Positions 1 to 6,779 of a stretch of DNA of 12,095 bases are shown here, one piece after another. Every line of letters begins with the position of its first letter. The first letter of the stretch is position 1. This DNA comes from Desulfobacterales bacterium (lineage in GTDB: Bacteria > Desulfobacterota > Desulfobacteria > Desulfobacterales > UBA5852), in NCBI GenBank assembly GCA_016735415.1, contig JAERRP010000472.1, forward strand, positions 1 to 12,095, in the 5' to 3' direction. Below the pieces are notes generated by a model, which was not told the DNA's origin, made no database searches, and saw only the letters and a list, made by a program, of their open reading frames with translations. The position numbers were made by a program, and so were the translations under genes.

Positions 1-148
1 GTATCAATTTGTGCCAATCGCGGTAGTCCTTCGGCAGGAGTGTCGATTTCGGATCAATCGATTCAAACAGCACACGGCCCTCGCGGGAAAAAAATACGAG
101 ACCGTAGACCCCGTCCATTTTGATTACATCTTTAAATATGTCTTGCAT
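1..148 (-). CDS. Roadblock/LC7-like protein, 5' part only (runs off left edge)
   Basis: The ATG at 148-146 opens a frame that stays open to the window edge, giving 49 codons that begin MQDIFKDVIKMDGVYGLVFF. A short amphipathic helix, then 'GVYGLVFFSREGRVLFES', is the pattern that opens roadblock/LC7 domains: helix, strand, turn with Gly, strand. The start lies 40 nt after the stop of the REC-PATAN gene, in the same direction, so it is the next gene of the operon. The ribosome binding site is weak (GGAAACGG just upstream). If it is a roadblock protein it would be the second one in this operon after the first gene, and could be another partner of the GTPase. The fold call rests on under 50 residues, so the rest could hold something else. 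Confidence 0.6.
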   Translation of the reverse strand, partial: MQDIFKDVIKMDGVYGLVFFSREGRVLFESIDPKSTLLPKDYRDWHKLI

Positions 149-188
149 CAACCGTTTCCGTTTTCCGGCATAAAATAATTGCCCTGGA

Positions 189-1217
189 TTAAAAAGCGTC
201 GCTGAGAACCTGAATGATCTTATCACGCGGACATTTGGGATTTACGCTGATAACTGTGTTCTTATCACCCGCAAGCACAATCGTGTCGGCTTTACCGCTG
301 CTATCGAAATAAGTAAGTTTCATTTTTCCGAAATCGCATAATGATCCCAAATCAATGAAAGGCTGTATCAGCATTTCAACGGAATCATCCTCGTAAATGT
401 CTTCAAGTCCACATCGGTCGCCAACTTGACGCCGCAGTAAATTTTTTATTGTATCAACTGTCCAGGACTCAGGGTCTTCAAGTAGGATATCGTCAATCGG
501 TTCAATGACCGTTTCCTCGCTATCATTAAAGTCAGGTTGCGTTTCATCCTTGATTCGCATGGCTTCGAGAATGATCGGCTGAAGGTCGCTGTTGATTTTA
601 TTGTCCATCACGGGGCAGTCATTCTGGATCGACAATGTCACATCACCCCATGTAAAAATTTGATAGGCGGCCTTGAGTCCTTTGATTTGGCCGACACGGG
701 CATCAAGCAATTCACCTTCGCGGAAAAAAAGAACCCCCCCGTCGCCACTCGCTTTGTCCATCAGTCGGATCGTGCAGGTGCGTTCCTCCATTTCCATCAG
801 TTGCAGGAACATTCCTGAGGAAACACTGTGCAACGTGCCACCATCAGACTCCTTACGCAGGGTCTTCATTATGTGACGGGCCAGATCTTCGATCAGAAAA
901 GGTTTGCTGATATAGCCGACCGCGCCTCCTTCCTGAGCCAGACGTTTCATTTCAGGCGTGCTGTAGCCCGTAATGATAATAACAGGAATATCCAGATATT
1001 TTTCCATAATCTTGGCCAAGAGGCTGAAGCCATCCATTCGCGGCATTTTCAAATCGGTAACGACGAGCGAAATGGGATGCTTCTTCAATTGTTCAATGGC
1101 CCCCAGACCATCTTTGGCCAGGACAACCGTAAAAGTTTCCCGGTATTTTTCAAGGCCTTCCTTAAGGGCCTGAAGCATTTCCAGATCGTCGTCAACAAAA
1201 AGTACTTTACGGATCAT
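189..1217 (-). CDS. Response regulator: REC domain + PATAN (DUF4388) domain + unassigned C-terminal domain
   Basis: A 342-residue protein. Residues 1-120 are a receiver domain with the usual residues in place: acidic Asp9-Asp11, phospho-acceptor Asp55 in VVTDLKMP, Thr83 in IIITGYS and Lys105-Pro106. Residues 125-200 match PATAN/DUF4388, with GGTLHSVSSG, LLQLMEME-type helix and GVLFFREGELLDARVG. After an acidic linker (about 225-255) comes a 90-residue C-terminal domain I do not recognise, with a strand-rich end (KMKLTYFDSSGKADTIVLAG). There is no DNA-binding or enzymatic output domain, so output is probably by protein binding; REC-PATAN proteins of cyanobacteria (PatA and Pix families) act this way. 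The start has AAAGGA about 7 nt upstream. It lies 23 nt after the PAS-DHp gene, but no gene in the window supplies a complete kinase for Asp55. Confidence 0.88.
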   Translation of the reverse strand: MIRKVLFVDDDLEMLQALKEGLEKYRETFTVVLAKDGLGAIEQLKKHPISLVVTDLKMPRMDGFSLLAKIMEKYLDIPVIIITGYSTPEMKRLAQEGGAVGYISKPFLIEDLARHIMKTLRKESDGGTLHSVSSGMFLQLMEMEERTCTIRLMDKASGDGGVLFFREGELLDARVGQIKGLKAAYQIFTWGDVTLSIQNDCPVMDNKINSDLQPIILEAMRIKDETQPDFNDSEETVIEPIDDILLEDPESWTVDTIKNLLRRQVGDRCGLEDIYEDDSVEMLIQPFIDLGSLCDFGKMKLTYFDSSGKADTIVLAGDKNTVISVNPKCPRDKIIQVLSDAF

Positions 1218-1240
1218 GCCGAATTCCTTTTGATTTATTT

Positions 1241-2272
1241 TTAGGAAGCCTTGTCGATGTCAACGATTTTTACGCCGGCGACATAGTCCACGGCTTCGTA
1301 CTTTTTAATGTTGCCGATCTTGCGGGAAATTTCGTTCATTCTTTGTATCTGATCATGGGCGCGGGCAATCTTTGGGTACGAAGGATCGTTTTCTGCCAGG
1401 GTTGAGAGTACCTCGTTTATAATATTGGTAACAATTGTAAGCGGCTGGTTGAACCGATGCGCCACCCCACCGGCCATTTCGAGAACGCCCTGAAATTTCT
1501 GACGATTATATTTTTCCTGCAGTTGATGAATTCGGGTTGTTACATCATCGATGATGCAACTGATCTTCTGAATGCATCCCTCGTTCTTGTGCACAGTTGC
1601 ACGCAGTTTGACATATCGCGGTCGATTATCGATCGGATGCAACTGTAGAATTACCTCCTCGCGCCCCACTTTTATCAAATCTCCCAAAAACATAAAGAAC
1701 AGTTGCTTATCTTCGGCAATCAAAAAATCGGTAAATGACTTTCCCGCCAACTGTCCCGGCTTGGGCCCAAGTATCCTGGCAACAATGCTATTTGCTTCCA
1801 ATATACCACCTTGAGCGTCCAATACCAACGCAGGCCGGTCAACGCGTTCAAGTTCATCACAGGTTGTCGTGTTGGTCTGTGAATCCTCGATTTCACCGGT
1901 TACATCCCTCACCGAACTATCCAGAAAAATCACAACACCATCGTCGTCGATAATCGCTTTGGTTGTGACCGATCCCCAGATCGGGGAGCCGTCGATACGC
2001 GTCAAAGCGATGGGAATGTCGTTAATGCAGCCTCTACGCAGGACGGTTTGAACGAGAATTCCCCGGTCTTTTTTATTTCGGTAGAGCTTGATGATGGGAT
2101 AGCCAATTGCATCTTGAATTGATTCGAAGCCGAATATTCGCACAAAGGCCTCATTGCAGAAGACGATCTTACCTTCGACGGTCACACGGCAAATCGCAAC
2201 CGGCAGATTTCTAACAAACTCGGCGTAGTTGCGTAAGGATGCGTCCGTATTAGCATTCGGAAACTGTTTCAT
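1241..2272 (-). CDS. PAS-PAS-DHp (HisKA-like) protein lacking the ATPase domain
   Basis: A 343-residue soluble protein. Residues 15-125 are a PAS domain (PVAICRVTVEGKIVFCNEAF, then a PAC-like end at VRDVTGEIE). Residues 140-248 are a second PAS (RPALVLDAQGGILEANSIVARILG, ending IDDVTTRI). Residues 250-325 form a histidine-kinase dimerisation helix pair with the H-box GGVAHRFNQPLTI, His272. The protein then ends 18 residues later at VKIVDIDKAS, and no HATPase_c domain (N, G1, G2 boxes) follows in any frame before the next gene starts 23 nt on. The reading frame is clean, so this looks like a real architecture rather than a truncation. It could be a phosphotransfer or dimerisation adaptor, or could bind ligand through PAS and signal without phosphate. 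It sits 26 nt after the tandem PATAN gene. Confidence 0.88.
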   Translation of the reverse strand: MKQFPNANTDASLRNYAEFVRNLPVAICRVTVEGKIVFCNEAFVRIFGFESIQDAIGYPIIKLYRNKKDRGILVQTVLRRGCINDIPIALTRIDGSPIWGSVTTKAIIDDDGVVIFLDSSVRDVTGEIEDSQTNTTTCDELERVDRPALVLDAQGGILEANSIVARILGPKPGQLAGKSFTDFLIAEDKQLFFMFLGDLIKVGREEVILQLHPIDNRPRYVKLRATVHKNEGCIQKISCIIDDVTTRIHQLQEKYNRQKFQGVLEMAGGVAHRFNQPLTIVTNIINEVLSTLAENDPSYPKIARAHDQIQRMNEISRKIGNIKKYEAVDYVAGVKIVDIDKAS

Positions 2273-2298
2273 CTTAGCATTGATGTTGCAATCATTAA

Positions 2299-3297
2299 CT
2301 AGATCTTTATTTTTAGTTTCTCAACCTCGGATTTATACTTTTTGGCCCAAGTTGCCAAATTACTTCTGAATTGAGCAGTGGCATCGATCTCTTCGGCAAT
2401 TTCATTAATCGACTCCAAGACGCCCTTGATCAACTCTTCGTCAGTCGTATCGCCCACAAACGAAATCTTTTTATGGGCATATTTGAACTCGGCCGCAAAA
2501 GGATCAAGGAACGGATATTGATCGGCCTTCTCGACAAATTTTCGATTGAGCAGGGTCGCAAAATTGGAATCCAAATTCTTCATGGTCAAGGCGGTTCGCT
2601 CAAAAATAACCATCAACTCTTCTATCGCCGTGAGAATCCGAATCGAAGGTTTGTAGGATAGTTCCTCAACCTCCAACTCCTCCTCAATTGCCTCCTCCAC
2701 GGGTTTGGAGGGTTGCATCCGGCTGACATGAAACAGACCGCCACGTTCCTTGGTTAATTGAATCAATTGGGTAAGGTCCTGATCGTCGCGCAAGGTGTCT
2801 CCTGCGCCCCACGAGTAGGATCCACCACAAATCTGTCCGTTGTTGAATAAAACCAGGCCGCCTTCCTTACTTTGACTGATGCTCACCTCAATAAAGCCTG
2901 TCAGCGCTTCAGTGCACATTTTCTTTACCAAACCCTCCAGATCCGTAAATTCAGTGCTCAGATCCTGGTAGATTCTTTTGGCATTTGGAATGTTCGACCA
3001 GAAGTAGATATCTTCTGTTTTGATTTGATAAACGCTTAGAATATAGTTGATGGATTCCGTCGATTGAATCAACTGCGCGATCACATCCCGTCCGGTCGAT
3101 TCACCATTGCGGCCAGCAAAAAAGCCGTTGAGTATTTCATCTTTGTCAAAAAAAAGAAGCCCTTCCGAAGAAGAAGATTTAAAGTGTAAGACCCCACACC
3201 CGACCTCGCCCTGAAAATGCTCGATCAGCCGGGGGATCTGAACATAATAGCTGTTCATGTTGCCGAGTGTGGGTTTTTCTCTTGGGATAACAGGCAT
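2299..3297 (-). CDS. Tandem PATAN-like (DUF4388-like) adaptor protein
   Basis: About 332 residues from the ATG at 3297. Two similar alpha/beta modules are visible: one near residues 15-90 (LPRLIEHFQG-like start, GVLHFKSSSSEGLLFFDKDEI, then a helix) and one near 120-195 (LEGLVKKMCTEALTGFIEVS, GGLVLFNNGQICGG). Both share the strand-turn-strand 'G-LVLF-NGQI' pattern of PATAN domains, though divergently. An acidic linker follows (EEAIEEELEVEEL), then a helical C-terminal region of about 110 residues. There is no catalytic motif, signal peptide or membrane segment. The frame also allows an ATG at 3318 (no ribosome binding site) and one at 3258; the ATG at 3297 has GGGA 8 nt upstream, so I prefer it, though not strongly. 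It lies between the receptor gene and the PAS-DHp gene and is probably a cytoplasmic adaptor of the GTPase module. Confidence 0.75.
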   Translation of the reverse strand: MPVIPREKPTLGNMNSYYVQIPRLIEHFQGEVGCGVLHFKSSSSEGLLFFDKDEILNGFFAGRNGESTGRDVIAQLIQSTESINYILSVYQIKTEDIYFWSNIPNAKRIYQDLSTEFTDLEGLVKKMCTEALTGFIEVSISQSKEGGLVLFNNGQICGGSYSWGAGDTLRDDQDLTQLIQLTKERGGLFHVSRMQPSKPVEEAIEEELEVEELSYKPSIRILTAIEELMVIFERTALTMKNLDSNFATLLNRKFVEKADQYPFLDPFAAEFKYAHKKISFVGDTTDEELIKGVLESINEIAEEIDATAQFRSNLATWAKKYKSEVEKLKIKI

Positions 3298-3361
3298 TCG
3301 TCCAATCCCGCAGATCATATAGTTAGTTGTGCATTATGATACTAAAATAAATCGATTGTTA

Positions 3362-3380
3362 GGCGCCACGCATGGGCGCC
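3362..3380 (-). repeat. GGCGCC hairpin between receptor gene and tandem PATAN gene
   Basis: Two copies of the self-complementary hexamer GGCGCC lie 7 nt apart, just after the stop of the receptor gene. They can fold into a 6-bp all-GC stem. On the transcript (minus strand) it is followed by a mixed AT-rich stretch rather than a clean U-run, so it is at best a weak terminator, or a transcript-processing or stabilising hairpin within the operon. Confidence 0.4.
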
Positions 3381-3397
3381 AGGTTCGAATGTAAGGC

Positions 3398-4774
3398 TTA
3401 GCGCCTTCGTCTTCGCAGGCGTTCGATCGAAAGTCGAATACTGTCTTGCATACGTGTAATGGCTTCGGCCAGGTCGCCAATTTCATCATGCGATTGGGTC
3501 TCAATTTCAACGCCGAGTTCACCGACGCTGATACGGTTGGCCGCATCGGTCAGGGTTCGAATCGGTTTGACAATGGCGCGGCTAGCCAGCAAGGCAATGA
3601 TCACAACGACGATGAAGGTTGCCCCCAGCAAAATTAAAGCGAACATCTGAGCATCCTTCAGCGATTTAAAAGCCTCATCTTTGGCCTGTTGAATCGCAAG
3701 GATCCATCCAAGATTGGTTTTGCGGGCAAAGCCAATCTCTTCCTTACCGTTGGATCCTTTAAATTCAACCATCCCCCGTTGGTTGGCATGGGCGGCTTTA
3801 ATAAGCGGGTTGCGGCTTAAGTCCTTAGATTTTTGGACGAAAGCCGGAATTTGATGGGCAATAACCTTACCGTTTTGATCCACCAAAAAGGCATATCCTG
3901 TTTTCCCCTGGCGCCAGTTAGCAATTCTTTTGGAGATGGCGTCACGGGTCATGGCCGCCGCCAGGATGCCGATCGTTTCATTATTTTTGCGAATCGGTAC
4001 GGCCAGTACCAGGGCCGGCTTTTTGGAAGTTTTACCGATAAGATTCTGCCAGGCGATTTGCTTGCCGGCCATAATATCCTGAACATACTGTCTGTCAGAA
4101 TAATCTTTAAGATCTTTGCCGTCGTTGCGGGCGATATTCATGCCGAAATTATCGGTTGTAAAAACCAGATACATCCAGGGGTATTGTTTCTGGACCGTTT
4201 TTAGCAGGTCTTCCTGTTCATAGCGCTTCATCGATTTGATCGCCGGCATTTCGGCCACAGTTTTGAGAACGCGAATATTCTTATCGACCCACCCCTCGAC
4301 TTCGGTTGCCAAAGCACTGGTAATTTGTTTACCGAACCGATCATTGTCGTTAAGGATCCGATCGTTGGTTTGTTTAAACGAAAGCGCAAAATAAATACCG
4401 CCGGGCAGCAAGCTGACGACAAGCATCAACAGGACGACCTTAAGTGTCAGGCCCATGCCCGATTTCTTCTTGCGCGTGTCAATTCTTTCCGATTTTGGTG
4501 ATGAGGCGGGTTCGACGCTGGGTCCCGCTGTCGATTCAGTGGTTGCTGTTTCCGGTTCTCCCTGAGGATGATCCGCCGGCAACTCCGGCGTCGCCGCCGG
4601 AGTTGCCGGCGTCACAACACTACCCGTGTCCGCGATGGCTTCTCCGATGGGTTCCTGCTTTTCGACGGTGATCATATGCGAACAGGATCGACACTTGAAT
4701 CGTGCTTTTTTACCCTTTATTTTAGCAGGATCAATTCTGTATTTTTTTCCGCATTCCTCACAAATGACGATCAT
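3398..4774 (-). CDS. Membrane receptor: MJ0042-type zinc ribbon + Cache sensor + HAMP, no output domain
   Basis: A 458-residue protein. Residues 1-36 form a zinc ribbon with Cys5, Cys8, Cys28 and Cys31 (CEEC and CRSC), typical of the MJ0042 finger at the N-terminus of many deltaproteobacterial proteins. Residues 40-105 are a disordered Pro/Ala/Glu-rich linker. Residues 108-131 are a membrane helix, 135-365 an extracytoplasmic Cache-type sensor (tandem fold; WMYLVFTTDNFGMNIARNDG, DYSDRQYVQDIMAG, GYAFLVDQNGKVIAH), and 377-397 a second helix. HAMP fills 398-450 (PIRTLTDAANRISVGEL, DEIGDLAEAITRMQ), and the protein ends in RLRRRRR. The Cache domain is of the kind used by chemoreceptors for small molecules, but no MA, kinase or cyclase domain follows. 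The start has AAGGAG 7 nt upstream. It is the only membrane protein of the operon and probably its input. Confidence 0.9.
   Translation of the reverse strand: MIVICEECGKKYRIDPAKIKGKKARFKCRSCSHMITVEKQEPIGEAIADTGSVVTPATPAATPELPADHPQGEPETATTESTAGPSVEPASSPKSERIDTRKKKSGMGLTLKVVLLMLVVSLLPGGIYFALSFKQTNDRILNDNDRFGKQITSALATEVEGWVDKNIRVLKTVAEMPAIKSMKRYEQEDLLKTVQKQYPWMYLVFTTDNFGMNIARNDGKDLKDYSDRQYVQDIMAGKQIAWQNLIGKTSKKPALVLAVPIRKNNETIGILAAAMTRDAISKRIANWRQGKTGYAFLVDQNGKVIAHQIPAFVQKSKDLSRNPLIKAAHANQRGMVEFKGSNGKEEIGFARKTNLGWILAIQQAKDEAFKSLKDAQMFALILLGATFIVVVIIALLASRAIVKPIRTLTDAANRISVGELGVEIETQSHDEIGDLAEAITRMQDSIRLSIERLRRRRR
4574..4611 (-). repeat. Perfect 17-bp inverted repeat with 4-nt loop inside the receptor gene
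   Basis: Arms at 4574-4590 and 4595-4611 are exactly complementary, with a 4-nt loop. On the transcript (minus strand) the loop reads GCGA, a GNRA-type tetraloop closed by G-C. The hairpin lies in the part of the receptor gene that encodes the disordered Pro/Ala/Thr linker, where the protein tolerates such insertions. It could be a small inserted palindromic element or a structure acting on translation or mRNA decay. Confidence 0.85.
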
Positions 4775-4796
4775 TATTAGACTCCTTGATAGGGGC

Positions 4797-4822
4797 TCAC
4801 CTCAGATCGAGACTTCACCTCA
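4797..4822. repeat. Two direct copies of an 8-bp sequence upstream of the receptor gene
   Basis: TCACCTCA occurs at 4797-4804 and 4815-4822, separated by 10 nt (18-bp period), in the 126-nt gap upstream of the receptor gene start. This gap is the widest within the operon. The pair could be a binding site for a regulator of an internal promoter, but no convincing promoter boxes were found and chance is possible. Confidence 0.3.
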
Positions 4823-4900
4823 ATTGATGTATTAATGCAACTGCTGCTTCGGGCCGGTTGGTCGAAAGTAATTAATCGCCATCCCAACCACTTTAGGTTT

Positions 4901-5371
4901 TCAGTACCCTTTTGCTCTGATTTTTTGGACCATGTTTTGTTTGAATTCCGTCTTTTTTTGATCACGCTGTATTTCCTGAGCCAGCAAATTGACAAGTTCG
5001 GCGGCCCTGTCGGTGGGGAAATTCTGGAGCGTGTATCCCAAATCTTCCACCCCGTCTTCGGCAATGACTTCCGCCAGTGGTCCAATCGCAAGTGAGAGTT
5101 CCGCAATTAAAAAATCAGTAAAATCCCTATCGACGCTGTGGGCTGCACTTTCAACGGCTTCAATGAGTTTCAACGCGAGAAGTTTGGAAGCGGCGTCGCG
5201 TAAATTGGCCATGTTCAGACCTGTTTTCCGGGCAACTTGTGCAAGTGTCAGATTCCCGTTCAATGCCATCAAAACACTTAACATGTGCCCGTCCAGTGAG
5301 AAATTACCGAGATCATCTTTTACCGTCGGTTTAAAAAGCATGGCCGAAATGTCGCCGGACGAAAAATCCAT
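4901..5371 (-). CDS. Small protein: winged-helix-like N-terminus + DUF8082-like C-terminus
   Basis: A 156-residue soluble protein. The ATG at 5371 is chosen because AGGAGG lies 6 nt upstream; an in-frame GTG at 5377 would abut the Shine-Dalgarno sequence. Residues about 20-70 look like a winged helix (DGHMLSVLMALNGNLTLAQV, then TGLNMANLRDAASKLLALKL), a domain often coupled to PATAN-type adaptors. Residues about 85-150 (LAIGPLAEVIAEDGVEDLG, then FPTDRAAELVNLLAQEI) resemble the DUF8082 domain seen at the C-terminus of PATAN/REC proteins and some Ser/Thr kinases. It may bind DNA, but in this setting a protein-binding role is just as likely. It lies 45 nt after the helical protein gene. The family names come from memory of sequence patterns and need a profile search. 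Confidence 0.75.
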   Translation of the reverse strand: MDFSSGDISAMLFKPTVKDDLGNFSLDGHMLSVLMALNGNLTLAQVARKTGLNMANLRDAASKLLALKLIEAVESAAHSVDRDFTDFLIAELSLAIGPLAEVIAEDGVEDLGYTLQNFPTDRAAELVNLLAQEIQRDQKKTEFKQNMVQKIRAKGY

Positions 5372-5416
5372 CAGCACCCTCCTGAAAAAATTAGCCTCTC
5401 CCAGTCAACAGCTGAT

Positions 5417-6106
5417 TCAGCCCTTCAGTTGTTGAATCAGCGTTTCCCGTAAATTTTTAAATTCATCCCGGATAAGCTGCCTGATGGCGGCAATCGCCTC
5501 CTCAAACTGTGGCAACGTCACAACCGCCGTCTGGCCTGGCGGGGGTTTATCGAATACCTTTTTTTTATCTTCATTATTGTCGGAGGCGTCACTTTTCGTC
5601 TGGTCCGCCGCGTTCGAGGACCTGGGTTTTTCCAGTGGACGCTCCCGGGTCGAATCGCGTGAAATTTCGATCTGTTCTTTCAACTCTTTGTATTGGTTCA
5701 ATTCGATATACAAAAGCTTCTTCTTCTCGGAGGAGGAAATTTTACCCGGTATGGCCGCATTGGAGAAGCTGGCGTAGACGGTGTTCAATAAATTAAACGC
5801 TTTCGGATGGGCCTTCCCCTTATTTGATTTTACATACAATCCGAGTGATCCCAGCAATTGAAGAAACATTACAAGAATACGATCCTCTTTGTAGCGTTTT
5901 TTCAGGGTCTCGCCATGGGAGACAAATCGCTCCATGATATCATCCGTGATTTCCCACTCGATTGACATAACGAGCGATTTGAGCTCATCAAGCGGATCAG
6001 CGGTTTTGCCGCCGGTGTGAGCGGTTTCGGCCTCATCTCCCTCGAAAAGGGTATCAAGGCGGTTGGCCAGTTCACTGTCTACGTTCCTGCTGGCTTCGTC
6101 GCTCAA
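5417..6106 (-). CDS. Unrecognised helical protein with C-terminal coiled coil, TTG start
   Basis: A 229-residue soluble protein starting at TTG. AGGAGG lies 6 nt upstream and an in-frame TAA sits directly before the TTG, so no other start is possible. Residues 1-37 are acidic and low complexity. Residues 38-145 are a helical domain rich in conserved-looking residues (DELKSLVMSIEWEITDDIME, YKEDRILVMFLQLLGSLGLYV, KAHPKAFNLLNTVY). Residues 150-195 are a charged, probably disordered linker, and 198-229 a helix with heptad character suited to a coiled coil. There is no membrane segment or catalytic motif. Its Shine-Dalgarno overlaps the stop codon of the GTPase gene, so the two are probably translationally coupled, and it is a good candidate for an effector or scaffold of the GTPase. 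I do not recognise a named function. Confidence 0.85.
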   Translation of the reverse strand: MSDEASRNVDSELANRLDTLFEGDEAETAHTGGKTADPLDELKSLVMSIEWEITDDIMERFVSHGETLKKRYKEDRILVMFLQLLGSLGLYVKSNKGKAHPKAFNLLNTVYASFSNAAIPGKISSSEKKKLLYIELNQYKELKEQIEISRDSTRERPLEKPRSSNAADQTKSDASDNNEDKKKVFDKPPPGQTAVVTLPQFEEAIAAIRQLIRDEFKNLRETLIQQLKG

Positions 6107-6116
6107 TTAACACCTC

Positions 6117-6722
6117 CTATTTGAGTTCGCCCTTAATTGAACTCATGGTCATGGTGATGATTTTTTTAAGGGTCGAGACAATATTCGTTCCAGTTACAGC
6201 ACTGGCCTCAAATGCCGGACGCTTCAATTGACTGTTGAGGTCTTTTTCCATGGTCGCAAATGGCACTATAGGAATCCCCTGCTCGGCCAAATCAACTTTA
6301 TTATACTGAAATACCATGGGAATCGAAAAAATACTTTTTTTGTAATTTTTAAGATTTTCGTGAAGATTTTTCAAGGCCAGGATGTTTTTTTCACGGCGCA
6401 CGGCCATGGAATCGGCCACGAACACGATACCGTCGACACCGCGCAACACCAACCGTCGCGTGGCATTGTATTTTACTTGTCCCGGCACTGTGTAAAGTTG
6501 CATTTTGACCGCATACCCATTGATCTTCCCAATATCAATGGGTAAAAAGTCAAAAAACAGGGTGCGATCACCATGGGTTTTAACCGTTACCATTTCGGTC
6601 TGGATGCGATCGTTGAATTTTCCGTAAATATATTCCAGGTTAGTTGTTTTACCGCCGCGACCGGGACCGTAATAAACGATCTTGACCTGAACTTCCCTTT
6701 TTTTTAAATTTACGAATGCCAT
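6117..6722 (-). CDS. mglA: MglA-like Ras-superfamily small GTPase
   Basis: A 201-residue cytoplasmic GTPase of the MglA family, which controls cell polarity and motility in Myxococcus and occurs in varied signalling operons elsewhere. All G motifs are present: P-loop GPGRGGKTT (19-27), switch I around GDRTLFFDF with Arg53 and Thr54, G3 TVPGQ (78-82) with Gln82, G4 NKVD (141-144) and G5 EASA (172-175). Arg53 and Gln82 fall at the same numbers as the intrinsic catalytic arginine and glutamine of Myxococcus xanthus MglA, so hydrolysis is expected to work, helped by a roadblock protein. The length is typical of the family. The start is ATG with only a weak GGA upstream. It follows the roadblock gene by 57 nt, which is the mglB-mglA order. 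No motility gene is in view, so a role beyond motility is open. Confidence 0.95.
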   Translation of the reverse strand: MAFVNLKKREVQVKIVYYGPGRGGKTTNLEYIYGKFNDRIQTEMVTVKTHGDRTLFFDFLPIDIGKINGYAVKMQLYTVPGQVKYNATRRLVLRGVDGIVFVADSMAVRREKNILALKNLHENLKNYKKSIFSIPMVFQYNKVDLAEQGIPIVPFATMEKDLNSQLKRPAFEASAVTGTNIVSTLKKIITMTMSSIKGELK

Positions 6723-6779
6723 ATAATATTTATCCGAAAGTTTTTGCTGATGGTAGTTACATTGAAATCCGACGACCGT

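Noticed and set aside
828..1244. 138-codon plus-strand frame opposite the receiver domain
   Set aside because: It is antisense to the clearly recognised REC domain and has no motif of its own.
3350..3385. Integron attC-like sequence (GCCTAAC on the minus strand near the GGCGCC hairpin)
   Set aside because: Only one core-like heptamer is present, without the paired inverse core or the long imperfect palindrome of an attC site, and there is no integrase or cassette array.
4777..5106. 109-codon minus-strand frame overlapping the winged-helix/DUF8082-like gene
   Set aside because: Shadow frame: it overlaps a gene with a strong ribosome binding site and recognisable domain pattern, and its own sequence is low-complexity Ser/Lys/Arg.
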